From Verrucomicrobiales bacterium (GTDB lineage Bacteria; Verrucomicrobiota; Verrucomicrobiia; Methylacidiphilales; JAAUTS01), in NCBI GenBank assembly GCA_031256975.1, contig JAIRPN010000004.1, forward strand, positions 124,001 through 188,000: a stretch of 64,000 nucleotides of DNA. Direction: 5' to 3'. Below, in pieces: positions 37,177 through 45,316 of the stretch. The first letter of the stretch is position 1; every line of letters starts with the position of its first letter. The position numbers were made by a program, and so were the translations under genes. The notes under the pieces are model-generated. The model was not told the origin of the DNA. It worked only from the letters and a program-made list of their open reading frames with translations, and searched no databases.

Positions 37177-38483
37177 TTTGCCTTGGCCTCAAATTCGTTG
37201 CGGAACGCGGCAATGAAGCTCTGCACCGGCCAGGAACAGGCTTCACCGAACGCGCAGATGGTGCGCCCGGCAATATTGTCCGCCACATTCTTCAGCAAAT
37301 CAGTGTCTTCCTTGCGCGCATGGCCGTGATTCATGCGATGGATGATTTTCTTCATCCATTGCGCGCCTTCACGACACGGCGTGCATTGCCCGCAGGATTC
37401 GTGGGCGTAGAACTCGGACAGGTTCTCGATGCAGTCCACCATGTCGCGGGTTTCGTCCATGACAATCACGCCGCCGGAACCCGACATCGTGCCAACCGCC
37501 GCGAAGGTGTCGAAATCCATCGGGATATCATTCAAGCCGATTTCCGTCATTTCACTATTGGCGCCCTTGACCTTGTAACGACCGTCAGCACGCATCACCT
37601 TCGACGAGGAACCGCCGGGAATGACCGCTTTCAACTTGTTGTCATTGCGGATGCCGCCGCAAACGTCGTAAATCAATTCGCCGAGTGTGATTGCGCCGCA
37701 TTCAAATTCATAATAGCCGGGTTTCTTCACGTCGCCGCTAACCCCGATCAAACGGGTGCCGGTATTATTCGGCTTGCCGATCCTGGCATAGGCCTCGCCA
37801 CCCATGTTGACGATGTGCTTCACGTTACACAAAGTCTCGACGTTGTTGACGATGGTCGGGCACATGTACAAACCGAGCACCGCCGGAAAATACGGCGGCT
37901 TGATGCGCGGATACGGACGTTTGCCTTCAATCGACTCAATCAGCCCGGTTTCCTCGCCGCAGATATAAGCGCCAGCACCGCGATGAACATAGATTTCCAA
38001 ATCATAACCGGCGCCAAGGATATTCTTGCCGAGGAAATTCTTCGCCTTTGCCTCGGCAATCGCCTTCTCCAAAATCCGCGCACCTTCCGGGAACTCGCCG
38101 CGAATGTACAAGTACGCCAAATGCACGCTATTGGCGAAGCAGGAGATGATCATCCCCTCGATCAATTGGTGCGGATCCTTGTGGATGATCTGGCGGTCCT
38201 TGAATGTGCCAGGTTCCGATTCGTCGGCATTGCAAATCAGGTAAATCGGCTTGGTGGTTTTCTTGGCGTCAATAAATCCCCACTTCACACCGCAACTGAA
38301 ACCCGCACCACCACGGCCGCGCAACTGTGATTTCTTCACCTCATCCTTGATGAACTGGGGTTCCAGCTTGATCGCCTTCTTCAAATCCTCATATCCGCCG
38401 TGCTTCAGGTAACAGTCGATGTCGACAGTGTAACCCGGTTCGTCGATATGCTTGAATAAAATACGTCTTTCGGCAACGGCCAT
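37173..38483 (-). CDS. nuoF: NADH-quinone oxidoreductase subunit F
   Basis: 436 residues. NADH/FMN-binding GRGGAGFSCGVKWGF and GAGAYICGEETGLIESIEG; the 4Fe-4S N3 motif is ESCGQCTPCREG plus a later Cys. Oxidises NADH. It follows nuoE by a one-base gap and overlaps nuoG, so the order E-F-G is tightly coupled. Confidence 0.98.
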   Translation of the reverse strand: MAVAERRILFKHIDEPGYTVDIDCYLKHGGYEDLKKAIKLEPQFIKDEVKKSQLRGRGGAGFSCGVKWGFIDAKKTTKPIYLICNADESEPGTFKDRQIIHKDPHQLIEGMIISCFANSVHLAYLYIRGEFPEGARILEKAIAEAKAKNFLGKNILGAGYDLEIYVHRGAGAYICGEETGLIESIEGKRPYPRIKPPYFPAVLGLYMCPTIVNNVETLCNVKHIVNMGGEAYARIGKPNNTGTRLIGVSGDVKKPGYYEFECGAITLGELIYDVCGGIRNDNKLKAVIPGGSSSKVMRADGRYKVKGANSEMTEIGLNDIPMDFDTFAAVGTMSGSGGVIVMDETRDMVDCIENLSEFYAHESCGQCTPCREGAQWMKKIIHRMNHGHARKEDTDLLKNVADNIAGRTICAFGEACSWPVQSFIAAFRNEFEAKAK

Positions 38484-38484
38484 A

Positions 38485-38976
38485 CTATTGATATTTCTTG
38501 AGGAGTTCCTTCGCCTTCTCTTCGCTGTTCACGTTCTCGTAAAATTCCTCGTTGATCATCATCACCGGGGCCGTGCCGCAGGAAGCGAGACACTCGACAT
38601 ATTCCACGGTGTATTTGCCATCGGGACTGGTACAGGGGCCGTGATCGTCACCCTGCGCACCGGTCAGTTTCTTCATGCAGGCATGCGCTTCGTGCGCGCC
38701 ACCGAGGGCGCAGGACAAAGTACGGCACACCTTGATGTGGTGCTTGCCGATCGGTTCCCGGCGGAACATCGGGTAGAACGTCACCAATTCCAGGATATGG
38801 ATCGATTGCACTTCCAGCTTCTTGGCAATGAACTCGATCGCCTCGTCAGAAATATAACCAAACTGTTCCTGCCACAGATGCAGCAAGGGCAGCGCCGCGC
38901 TACGCTTGGAAACGGGGTAATGCGTGATTGCCTCGTCCAGTTTCTTTTCAAAATCGGGTGTCAGTGAAATGCTCAT
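38485..38976 (-). CDS. nuoE: NADH-quinone oxidoreductase subunit E
   Basis: 163 residues from the ATG at 38976 (MSISLTPDFEKKLDE). An earlier ATG at 39000 would overlap the preceding lipoprotein gene. Thioredoxin-like fold with the four 2Fe-2S ligands in CRTLSC and CLASCGTAP. It passes electrons at the NADH-oxidising module with NuoF. It follows the small lipoprotein gene after seven bases. Confidence 0.96.
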   Translation of the reverse strand: MSISLTPDFEKKLDEAITHYPVSKRSAALPLLHLWQEQFGYISDEAIEFIAKKLEVQSIHILELVTFYPMFRREPIGKHHIKVCRTLSCALGGAHEAHACMKKLTGAQGDDHGPCTSPDGKYTVEYVECLASCGTAPVMMINEEFYENVNSEEKAKELLKKYQ

Positions 38977-38983
38977 TTGCTGG

Positions 38984-39262
38984 TCATTCAAAATTGCCAC
39001 TCTTGCCGATTACCACGTCGTTAACGAAGGTAATCTGCACCTTATTTTTGCCTTTTTGGTAAATGTAGCTGCTGCCGCGAATGCCAAGCGTCTCGCTGGT
39101 CTCAACCTTGGTCGGATTGCCCAGGATCGCTTTCACCTCGGCCTCGGACATGCCGCTCTTCACCTTCAACAGATTGTCGTTGGTCAGCTTGCCGGAGCAA
39201 GCCGCCAGCACAACCACGCATGCAAGCAAACCAATCTTTTTTACCACTTTATTCATCTTCAT
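38984..39262 (-). CDS. BamE/SmpA-OmlA-like lipoprotein inside the nuo operon
   Basis: 92 residues. Signal peptide with lipobox: KIGLLACVVVLAACSG, so Cys22 is the likely lipidated residue. The mature part is a short BamE-like (SmpA/OmlA) unit: LKVKSGMSEAEVKAILGNPT, then SSYIYQKGKNKVQITF. This fold is typical of outer-membrane assembly lipoproteins and beta-lactamase-inhibitor-like domains. It lies between nuoD (12 bp) and nuoE (7 bp) on the same strand, an unusual place. A function in complex I is not implied by the family. Confidence 0.85.
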   Translation of the reverse strand: MKMNKVVKKIGLLACVVVLAACSGKLTNDNLLKVKSGMSEAEVKAILGNPTKVETSETLGIRGSSYIYQKGKNKVQITFVNDVVIGKSGNFE

Positions 39263-39274
39263 TACCCTGCCCTG

Positions 39275-40534
39275 TTAGCGGTCACATTCTCCCATCACGA
39301 AGTCAAAGCTTCCCAAAATCGCGATCACGTCGCTCACTGTACATCCCGGCAGCAAATGCGGCAGGATACTCAGGTTGATAAATGAGGGCGAGCGGATCTT
39401 CAGCCGGTATGGCACTCCGCCACCGTGGCTGTTGATATAAAAACCGAGTTCGCCCTTGGGATTTTCCGCGCCAAAATAAACCTCGCCCTTCGGCGCATCC
39501 GGCCCCTGGGTCACCACCATGAATTGCTGGATCAGCTCTTCCATCTTGGTAAGCACCTTGGCCTTCGGCGGCAGCACACCTTTCGGGTCATGCACATTCA
39601 CCGGGCCGCCAGGCAGGCGCTTGATCGCCTGACGAATGATTTCTACACTCTGGCGCATTTCTTCCATGCGAACCAGATAACGGTCAAAGCAATCGCCAAC
39701 CGAACCAACCGGCACCTCAAACTTATACTGGTCGTAATCCAAATACGGTGTCTTCTTGCGCAGGTCAAATTCCACGCCGGAACCGCGCAGGTTCGGACCG
39801 GTCAGGCCGTAATCAATGGCATCTTCCCTGGAAATGACACCAATGTCCTTCATGCGTGCGATGAAGATAGGATTGCGGGTCAGCAATTTGTCAGTCTCAT
39901 CAATCTTCGACGGGAACTGGTCGAGGAATAGCTTAAGATTGTCGATAAACCCTTCCGGCAAATCACGCGCCACGCCGCCAACGCGGGTGTACGAGGTGGT
40001 GAAACGGGCACCGGTCAGCAGTTCATACAAATTGTAGATTTTCTCGCGTTCCGTGAAGGTGTACAAGAACACCGTCATCGCACCACAGTCCATCGCGCAA
40101 CAACCGACGCCAAGCAAGTGAGAGGAAATACGCGCCAACTCGCAGCAGATCACGCGGATCACCTTGGCCCGTTCAGGTAATTCATAACCCATCAGTTTTT
40201 CCACCGCACAGGCATAGGCCACGTTGTTCGCCAGCGGCGCCAGATAGTCCAAACGGTCAGTGTACGGGATGAACTGGTTCCAAGTCATGTTCTCGGCGAT
40301 TTTCTCGTCGCCGCGATGCAAGTAACCGACATCCGGGTCGGCCTTGACGATCACTTCGCCGTCCAGTTCCAAAATGATGCGCAACACCCCGTGCGTGCTC
40401 GGGTGCGACGGCCCCATGTTGAGCACCAGTTTTTCACCGACATTATCGAGGCTGCCGTCCAGCACGGCCTGGTCGACCGCCGCGGAAATCCGCGCCGCTG
40501 AATCGCCAATATTCAATTCTCTGACTGAACTCAT
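39275..40534 (-). CDS. nuoD: NADH-quinone oxidoreductase subunit D
   Basis: 419 residues, close to the normal NuoD/49-kDa length. Key parts: NMGPSHPSTHGVLRIILELDG, then DVGYLHRGDEKIAENM with the quinone-site His, YTRVGGVARDLPEGF, and the C-terminal DPVMGECDR-type ending (FDFVMGECDR). Quinone-binding subunit. The TAA stop is part of a CGCTAAC site (39274-39280). It begins 20 bp after nuoC, with an ATTAGCG site in the gap. Confidence 0.98.
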   Translation of the reverse strand: MSSVRELNIGDSAARISAAVDQAVLDGSLDNVGEKLVLNMGPSHPSTHGVLRIILELDGEVIVKADPDVGYLHRGDEKIAENMTWNQFIPYTDRLDYLAPLANNVAYACAVEKLMGYELPERAKVIRVICCELARISSHLLGVGCCAMDCGAMTVFLYTFTEREKIYNLYELLTGARFTTSYTRVGGVARDLPEGFIDNLKLFLDQFPSKIDETDKLLTRNPIFIARMKDIGVISREDAIDYGLTGPNLRGSGVEFDLRKKTPYLDYDQYKFEVPVGSVGDCFDRYLVRMEEMRQSVEIIRQAIKRLPGGPVNVHDPKGVLPPKAKVLTKMEELIQQFMVVTQGPDAPKGEVYFGAENPKGELGFYINSHGGGVPYRLKIRSPSFINLSILPHLLPGCTVSDVIAILGSFDFVMGECDR

Positions 40535-40554
40535 GAAATCAATTCCGCTAATGG

Positions 40555-41130
40555 TTATAATTCGGGAGCCCTTGAACGCGGTTCACGGCTGCGCACCTCG
40601 CCGGTCGGCGAAGTCACGAACGGACCGCCTTCCAGCGGCGCCGGACGGGTAAATGCGATGTCGGGCAACTCGGTCTTCTTCCCTTCCAGCGGGAACTCCT
40701 TGCGCAGGGGATAATAGGGATAACCTTCCCACATCAGGATGCGGCGCAAGTCGGGATGACCGCTGATATTCACGCCCATCATATCGTAAACCTCGCGTTC
40801 ATGCCAGTTGGCGGTGCGCCAGACCGATACCACGCTCGGCACCGATTCTTCTTCGCCAACCTTGGTCTTGATACGCAGATACTTGACCTTGTTCAAATCA
40901 AGCAATTCGTAAATCATCTCGAAGCGCGGTTCCTGCCCGCTGTTGTCAACGCTGCAAATATCGGCCAGATAATTGAATCCTTCCGCCTTGAGCGCCCGCA
41001 TGATATCAAGCAAGGAATCCTTGGCCACCAGCCAGGTGGTTTCCCCGCGGAAGTCTTCAGGAAATTCAATTTTGCCGGGAAATCTGGCGCTGAACTTTTC
41101 GTTAAGATCGGAAGAGGAAGTCGAAGTCAT
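40555..41130 (-). CDS. nuoC: NADH-quinone oxidoreductase subunit C
   Basis: 191 residues, unfused to nuoD. Conserved stretch VSVWRTANWHEREVYDMMG and HPDLRRILMWEGYPYYPLRKEFP (the 30-kDa subunit signature). The last 25 residues are a charged tail. The spacer after the nuoB stop is just CGCTAACC before the ATG, so the RTTAGCG motif is exactly where a ribosome site would be expected. Confidence 0.97.
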   Translation of the reverse strand: MTSTSSSDLNEKFSARFPGKIEFPEDFRGETTWLVAKDSLLDIMRALKAEGFNYLADICSVDNSGQEPRFEMIYELLDLNKVKYLRIKTKVGEEESVPSVVSVWRTANWHEREVYDMMGVNISGHPDLRRILMWEGYPYYPLRKEFPLEGKKTELPDIAFTRPAPLEGGPFVTSPTGEVRSREPRSRAPEL

Positions 41131-41138
41131 GGTTAGCG

Positions 41139-41660
41139 TCAGGCGGCGGCCGTCTTGAGAGTTTTGAACGATTTTTCGTGGGCGATTTTTTCCTGCAGTT
41201 TAATCAGCGCTTCAAGAAAAGCCTCCGGGCGGGGCGGGCAGCCGGAAATGTAGACATCCACCGGAATGATGTTGTCCACACCTTGCAATACCGCGTAGCT
41301 GCGGTACATACCGCCCGTGCTGGCGCAGGCACCCATGGCAATGCACCATTTCGGATCTGGCATCTGGTCCCAGATGCGCTTGGTGGCTAGGGCCATCTTG
41401 TAGGTCACTGTGCCGGCCACCACCATCAGGTCGGCCTGACGGGGGGAAAAACGGGTCACTTCCGCGCCGAAACGGGCCACGTCGTAACGGGAACAGGCCG
41501 CCGCCATGAACTCGATCGCACAACAGGCAAGCCCCATCGGCATCGGCCATAGGGAGTTCTTTCTCATCCAATTAATCGAGGCGTCGACAGTCGTTAAAAC
41601 GATATTACCCTCGTCTTTAGCGTAACTAAATTCACCAGCATGTGGCATATCTGAGAGCAT
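41139..41660 (-). CDS. nuoB: NADH-quinone oxidoreductase subunit B
   Basis: 173 residues. N2 cluster ligands are visible: tandem Cys in [13 protein letters not shown], then [11 protein letters not shown] and [15 protein letters not shown]. First nuo gene in this run; nuoA, which normally precedes it, is not found within the 243 bp before the divergent esterase gene nor elsewhere in the window. Confidence 0.97.
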   Translation of the reverse strand: MLSDMPHAGEFSYAKDEGNIVLTTVDASINWMRKNSLWPMPMGLACCAIEFMAAACSRYDVARFGAEVTRFSPRQADLMVVAGTVTYKMALATKRIWDQMPDPKWCIAMGACASTGGMYRSYAVLQGVDNIIPVDVYISGCPPRPEAFLEALIKLQEKIAHEKSFKTLKTAAA

Positions 41661-41729
41661 GCTAAATCATGGCGGTCACAGTTCAAGGGAATTTGTCTTT
41701 AATATAAAAAAAGTTGATATCGCCATGTG

Positions 41730-41748
41730 TTTGAGAATCGTTCTCAAA
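41730..41748. promoter_or_regulatory. Perfect palindrome between nuoB and the esterase gene
   Basis: TTTGAGAATCGTTCTCAAA, an 8-3-8 perfect dyad, lies 70 bp before nuoB and 155 bp before the esterase gene, which are divergent. The GAGAA...TTCTC core resembles Fur-type boxes. It is a good operator candidate for complex I. The rest of the 243-bp gap is AT-rich with no gene. Confidence 0.6.
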
Positions 41749-41903
41749 ATTGTACGGCCTGAGTTTGCCTAATGTCTTATGATTGCAACTTGAAATCTGC
41801 GCCCAACTAATAATACACATTGGCATGTGTGGTATTATTTTCGCATTTATCATATAAAAATCCATTGAGTTCGCCGCACCACATCCTGTAGACATGTAGG
41901 CTT

Positions 41904-42866
41904 ATGCCAATACTCGATCTTCCTCTGGAACAACTCTACCAATACCAAGGCCGCAATCCGCGCCCTGACGACTTCGACAATTACTGGGCCCGCGCGCTCG
42001 CCGAACTGGACCAGACCCCCGCCAACCATGAACTCATTCCCAACCATACCCTGAAAACCGTCAACGCCGAATGCTTCGACCTCTGGTTCACCGGCGTCCG
42101 TGGCGCGCGCATCCACGCCAAATTCCTCCGCCCCAAACACGCCAATGGCAAGCTTCCCGCCGCGCTGCAATTCCACGGTTACGGCGGCAACGCCGGCGAT
42201 TGGGCGGATAAATTAAGCTACGTCAATCAAGGTTACTGTATCGCCGCCATGGACTGTCGCGGCCAGGGCGGTTCCAGCCAGGACACCGGCAATGTCAAAG
42301 GCCCCACCAGGCTCGGCCACGTGGTCCGCGGACTTGAAGACCATCCTGACAATTTGCTATTCCGCCACATCTTTCTCGATACCGCTCAACTGGCCCGCAT
42401 TGTCCTTTCCATGCCGGAAGTCGACGCCAACAACGTGGTCGCCTTCGGCGGCAGTCAGGGCGGAGCGCTAACCATCGCCTGCGCCGCACTGGAACCCCGT
42501 ATCAGGAAAGCCGCTCCGGTCTATCCGTTCCTCAGCGACTACCTGCGCGTCTGGGAAATGGACCAGGCCAAGGATGCCTACGAGGACATCACCCAATATT
42601 TTCGCATCTTTGACCCCCGGCACGAACGCAAGGACGAAGTATTCCGCACCCTCGGTTACATCGACATCCAAAACCTTGCCCCGCGTATCCGTGCGGAAGT
42701 GTTGATGTTCACCGGATTGATGGACAGCATCTGCCCGCCCAGCAGCCAATTCGCCGCCTACAACAAGATGACCTGCAAGAAACAGGTGCACATCTACCCG
42801 GATTTCCGTCACGAAGGATTGCCGCAAAGCAGCGACCTGATTTTCAACTTCCTGACCGGAAACTAA
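41904..42866 (+). CDS. Acetyl xylan esterase / cephalosporin-C deacetylase (CE7)
   Basis: 320 residues, full length for AXE1/CE7 enzymes. Characteristic RGQGGSSQD near residue 115, nucleophile Ser in GGSQGGALT (about 185), and catalytic His in FRHEGLP near the C-terminus. No signal peptide, as is usual for this cytoplasmic family, which deacetylates short acetylated sugars. It suits a polysaccharide degrader and may act with the GH2 enzyme at 55 kb, though the two are not linked. Confidence 0.95.
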   Translation: MPILDLPLEQLYQYQGRNPRPDDFDNYWARALAELDQTPANHELIPNHTLKTVNAECFDLWFTGVRGARIHAKFLRPKHANGKLPAALQFHGYGGNAGDWADKLSYVNQGYCIAAMDCRGQGGSSQDTGNVKGPTRLGHVVRGLEDHPDNLLFRHIFLDTAQLARIVLSMPEVDANNVVAFGGSQGGALTIACAALEPRIRKAAPVYPFLSDYLRVWEMDQAKDAYEDITQYFRIFDPRHERKDEVFRTLGYIDIQNLAPRIRAEVLMFTGLMDSICPPSSQFAAYNKMTCKKQVHIYPDFRHEGLPQSSDLIFNFLTGN

Positions 42867-42985
42867 ACCCGGACACGCGCGGGCAGCGGTTCTTTCAATC
42901 GTTGCCAACCCGCCTTGGCCGCGGTGTACAACACCCTTACCTCGGCGTATAACGGCCATTGCATGACGAGGATAACAGCACCGGC

Positions 42986-44764
42986 TTAATGCTCTGACGC
43001 CTTGTCCGCCTGCATGAACTCCAAGGCCTTCTTGGCATCCGGATAGCCGCCTTGCACGGCCTTGGTTGCCCAGCGGATGGCCTCATCGAGATTCTTGGTG
43101 ACTCCGGCGCCGTTGTAATAATGCAGGGCCAGCTTGTATTGCGCCTCCGGATAATTTTGCTCGGCGGACTTCTGGTACCATTGCGCCGCCAGCGGCAGGT
43201 TCTTGTCCACACCCATGCCGCGCTCGTAACACAGCGCCAAATTCGCCTGCGCCGCCGGATTGCCCTGCTCAGCGGCCTTGCGGAACCACTTCACCCCCGC
43301 CTCCGGGTCTGTTTGCACACCGATGCCATTCAGGTAAAAGAATCCCAATTTGTTTTGCGCGTCGGCATGACCCAGTTCCGCCGCCAGATTGAAATATTTA
43401 AACGCCTCCTCGGGATTTTTTTCCACCCCCTCGCCGTTCATGTAACAAATCCCCAGATTGGTCATCGCCAGCGGATTACCCTGCGCCGCGGCAAGCCTGA
43501 ACCAGCGCAAGGCCTGGTCCACGTCGCGCTCGACCCCCTGCCCGTTCAAATAACAAAAGCCCAGCCGGTCCTGCGCCTGTGAATCGCCATGCTCGGCTGA
43601 CCGTCTCAACCATTTGATGGCTTCTGTAATGTTTCTCGGCACCCCTTCGCCCGCCGCGTACAACAAGGCCAGAAGGCGCTCGGATTCCGCGTAACCCAAC
43701 TCCGCCGTGCGCCGGTACAGCCAGACAGCCTTGTCCATGTCGCGTGCCACGCCGCGACCGTTCAAATAACACATCGCCAGGTTGGTCTGCGCGACCGCGC
43801 TGCCGCAACGCGCCGCCTTGATGAACCAATACACCGCCTGCGTTTCATCCCTGTCATAGCCGAAACCGTTAAGATAAAAATAACCGACCGTATTCTGCGC
43901 GTTCACATTGTTTTGCTCGGCGGCCTTGCGGTACCAATTCGCCGATGTGGCCAAATCCTTCGGCACCCCCTGCCCGTTCAAATAACACAAGCCCAGCGCC
44001 GTCTGCCCGCCGCCGTCATTCTGATCGGCAGCCATCCGGAAATACTTCACCGCCGTCACCAAGTCCCTACTGCCGGTGTCGCCGTTAAAATAACGGTAAC
44101 CCAGATAATACTGCCCGTCCGCGCTGCCCTGTGCCGCGGCCATGCCCAGCCACTTGATCGCCTGTTCCATGTCCTTGTCGGTGCCGCGACCATGCAGGTA
44201 GCACAGGCCGACCTGCACTTGCGATTGCGCATCCCCGCCGGTCGCCCGGGCAAGGATCTCGTCAAAATTCTGGTAAGCATACAGACTCAAGGCGTTGCGC
44301 GCATTTTCGTCATCCTGTTCCGCGGCCTGCATCAGCCATTTGATGGCTTCTTTGTCATCCTCGGGAACCCCCTCCCCATACCAATAAACCAATCCCAGGC
44401 TGGCTTGCGCCCGGATCATGCCCTGTTCTGCCGCCCGTCGCAGCCATTGCAACATCTGCCCCAAGTCCACCGTCACGCCCTTGCCGTCGTGGTAACACTC
44501 CGCCAGCCTGTACTGCGCCTCGGCGTGGCCCTGCTCCGCCGCCTGTCGATACCAGGCCGCAATCGACTGCCAATCCGGATTCTCGCCGTCCGCGGCATCC
44601 TCGGCTTTGGCGAACAGGCTGTCCATGTCCGGTGCACTGGCGGCCGACTTGAAGATTACGTCCGCATCCGTTACAACAGCCGGCGCCGCCCATGACGAAA
44701 CCCCGGGAATCATCATCAACGCCCACAACAGCCAACAACGGGACAAACCAACCATTTTCTCCAT
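42986..44764 (-). CDS. Secreted Sel1-like repeat protein
   Basis: 592 residues from the ATG at 44764, which gives a signal peptide (LSRCWLLWALMMIPGVSSWAA, cleavage after AA). About 14 Sel1 repeats of 36 residues follow, from about residue 55 to the end, each with an A-x-Y/N-L-G-x-C-Y-x-x-G pattern such as AQYRLAECYHDGKGV and AMTNLGICYMNGEGV. These are TPR-like scaffolds for protein complexes. No partner evident. The region has no RTTAGCG sites at all. Confidence 0.93.
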   Translation of the reverse strand: MEKMVGLSRCWLLWALMMIPGVSSWAAPAVVTDADVIFKSAASAPDMDSLFAKAEDAADGENPDWQSIAAWYRQAAEQGHAEAQYRLAECYHDGKGVTVDLGQMLQWLRRAAEQGMIRAQASLGLVYWYGEGVPEDDKEAIKWLMQAAEQDDENARNALSLYAYQNFDEILARATGGDAQSQVQVGLCYLHGRGTDKDMEQAIKWLGMAAAQGSADGQYYLGYRYFNGDTGSRDLVTAVKYFRMAADQNDGGGQTALGLCYLNGQGVPKDLATSANWYRKAAEQNNVNAQNTVGYFYLNGFGYDRDETQAVYWFIKAARCGSAVAQTNLAMCYLNGRGVARDMDKAVWLYRRTAELGYAESERLLALLYAAGEGVPRNITEAIKWLRRSAEHGDSQAQDRLGFCYLNGQGVERDVDQALRWFRLAAAQGNPLAMTNLGICYMNGEGVEKNPEEAFKYFNLAAELGHADAQNKLGFFYLNGIGVQTDPEAGVKWFRKAAEQGNPAAQANLALCYERGMGVDKNLPLAAQWYQKSAEQNYPEAQYKLALHYYNGAGVTKNLDEAIRWATKAVQGGYPDAKKALEFMQADKASEH

Positions 44765-44872
44765 TCCAGACTTTCTAATATAAAACACAAGGATTAGGTA
44801 TGCCACCGACAGGTTGTTCATCGCGACATTTTAAGGTTTTTTGCCCCCGCTGTTTATGGTTAAACTGCACCC

Positions 44873-45313
44873 ATGCGCGATCCTTTTCTGCAAGCAGCGA
44901 TTGATGAAGCGAAACTCGGACTGAGCGAAGGCGGCATCCCGATTGGCTCGGTGCTGGTCCATCAGGGCAAGATCATCGGTCGCGGCCACAACATGCGGGT
45001 GCAGCAAAACAACCCGCTGTTGCACGGGGAGATGAGCGCCTTCCTCAATGCCGGACGACTTCCCGCCTCGGTGTACCGCGAATGCACCCTTTACACCACC
45101 CTTTCCCCCTGCCCGATGTGCAGCGGCACGTCGCTGCTGTACAAAATCCCGAAGATCGTGATTGGCGAGAACATCACCTTCCGCGGTGCCGAGGACTGGC
45201 TGAAACATGAAGGAGTCGAATTGGTGCTGGCGCAGGACGAGGAATGTATCGCCATGATGCGGCAGTTCATTGCAGCCAACAGCGGGCTCTGGAACGAAGA
45301 CATCGCTGAGTAG
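44873..45313 (+). CDS. Cytosine deaminase-like protein (yeast FCY1 type)
   Basis: 146 residues of the cytidine/deoxycytidylate deaminase fold. Zinc motifs are LLHGEMSAFLNAGR (His and catalytic Glu) and TTLSPCPMCSGT (two Cys). The overall sequence, with the ending LWNEDIAE and VIGENITFRG, is closer to fungal cytosine deaminase Fcy1p than to TadA or to the unrelated bacterial CodA. It probably deaminates cytosine or a related base for salvage. Stand-alone and convergent with the next gene. Confidence 0.88.
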   Translation: MRDPFLQAAIDEAKLGLSEGGIPIGSVLVHQGKIIGRGHNMRVQQNNPLLHGEMSAFLNAGRLPASVYRECTLYTTLSPCPMCSGTSLLYKIPKIVIGENITFRGAEDWLKHEGVELVLAQDEECIAMMRQFIAANSGLWNEDIAE

Positions 45314-45316
45314 GAA

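Noticed and set aside
36253-37329. Long open frame (358 codons) on the plus strand across nuoG and nuoF
   Set aside because: Antisense to conserved nuo genes, no recognised motif.
41683-41895. 70-codon open frame upstream of nuoB
   Set aside because: Considered as a possible nuoA; it has no transmembrane pattern and covers the palindromic gap.
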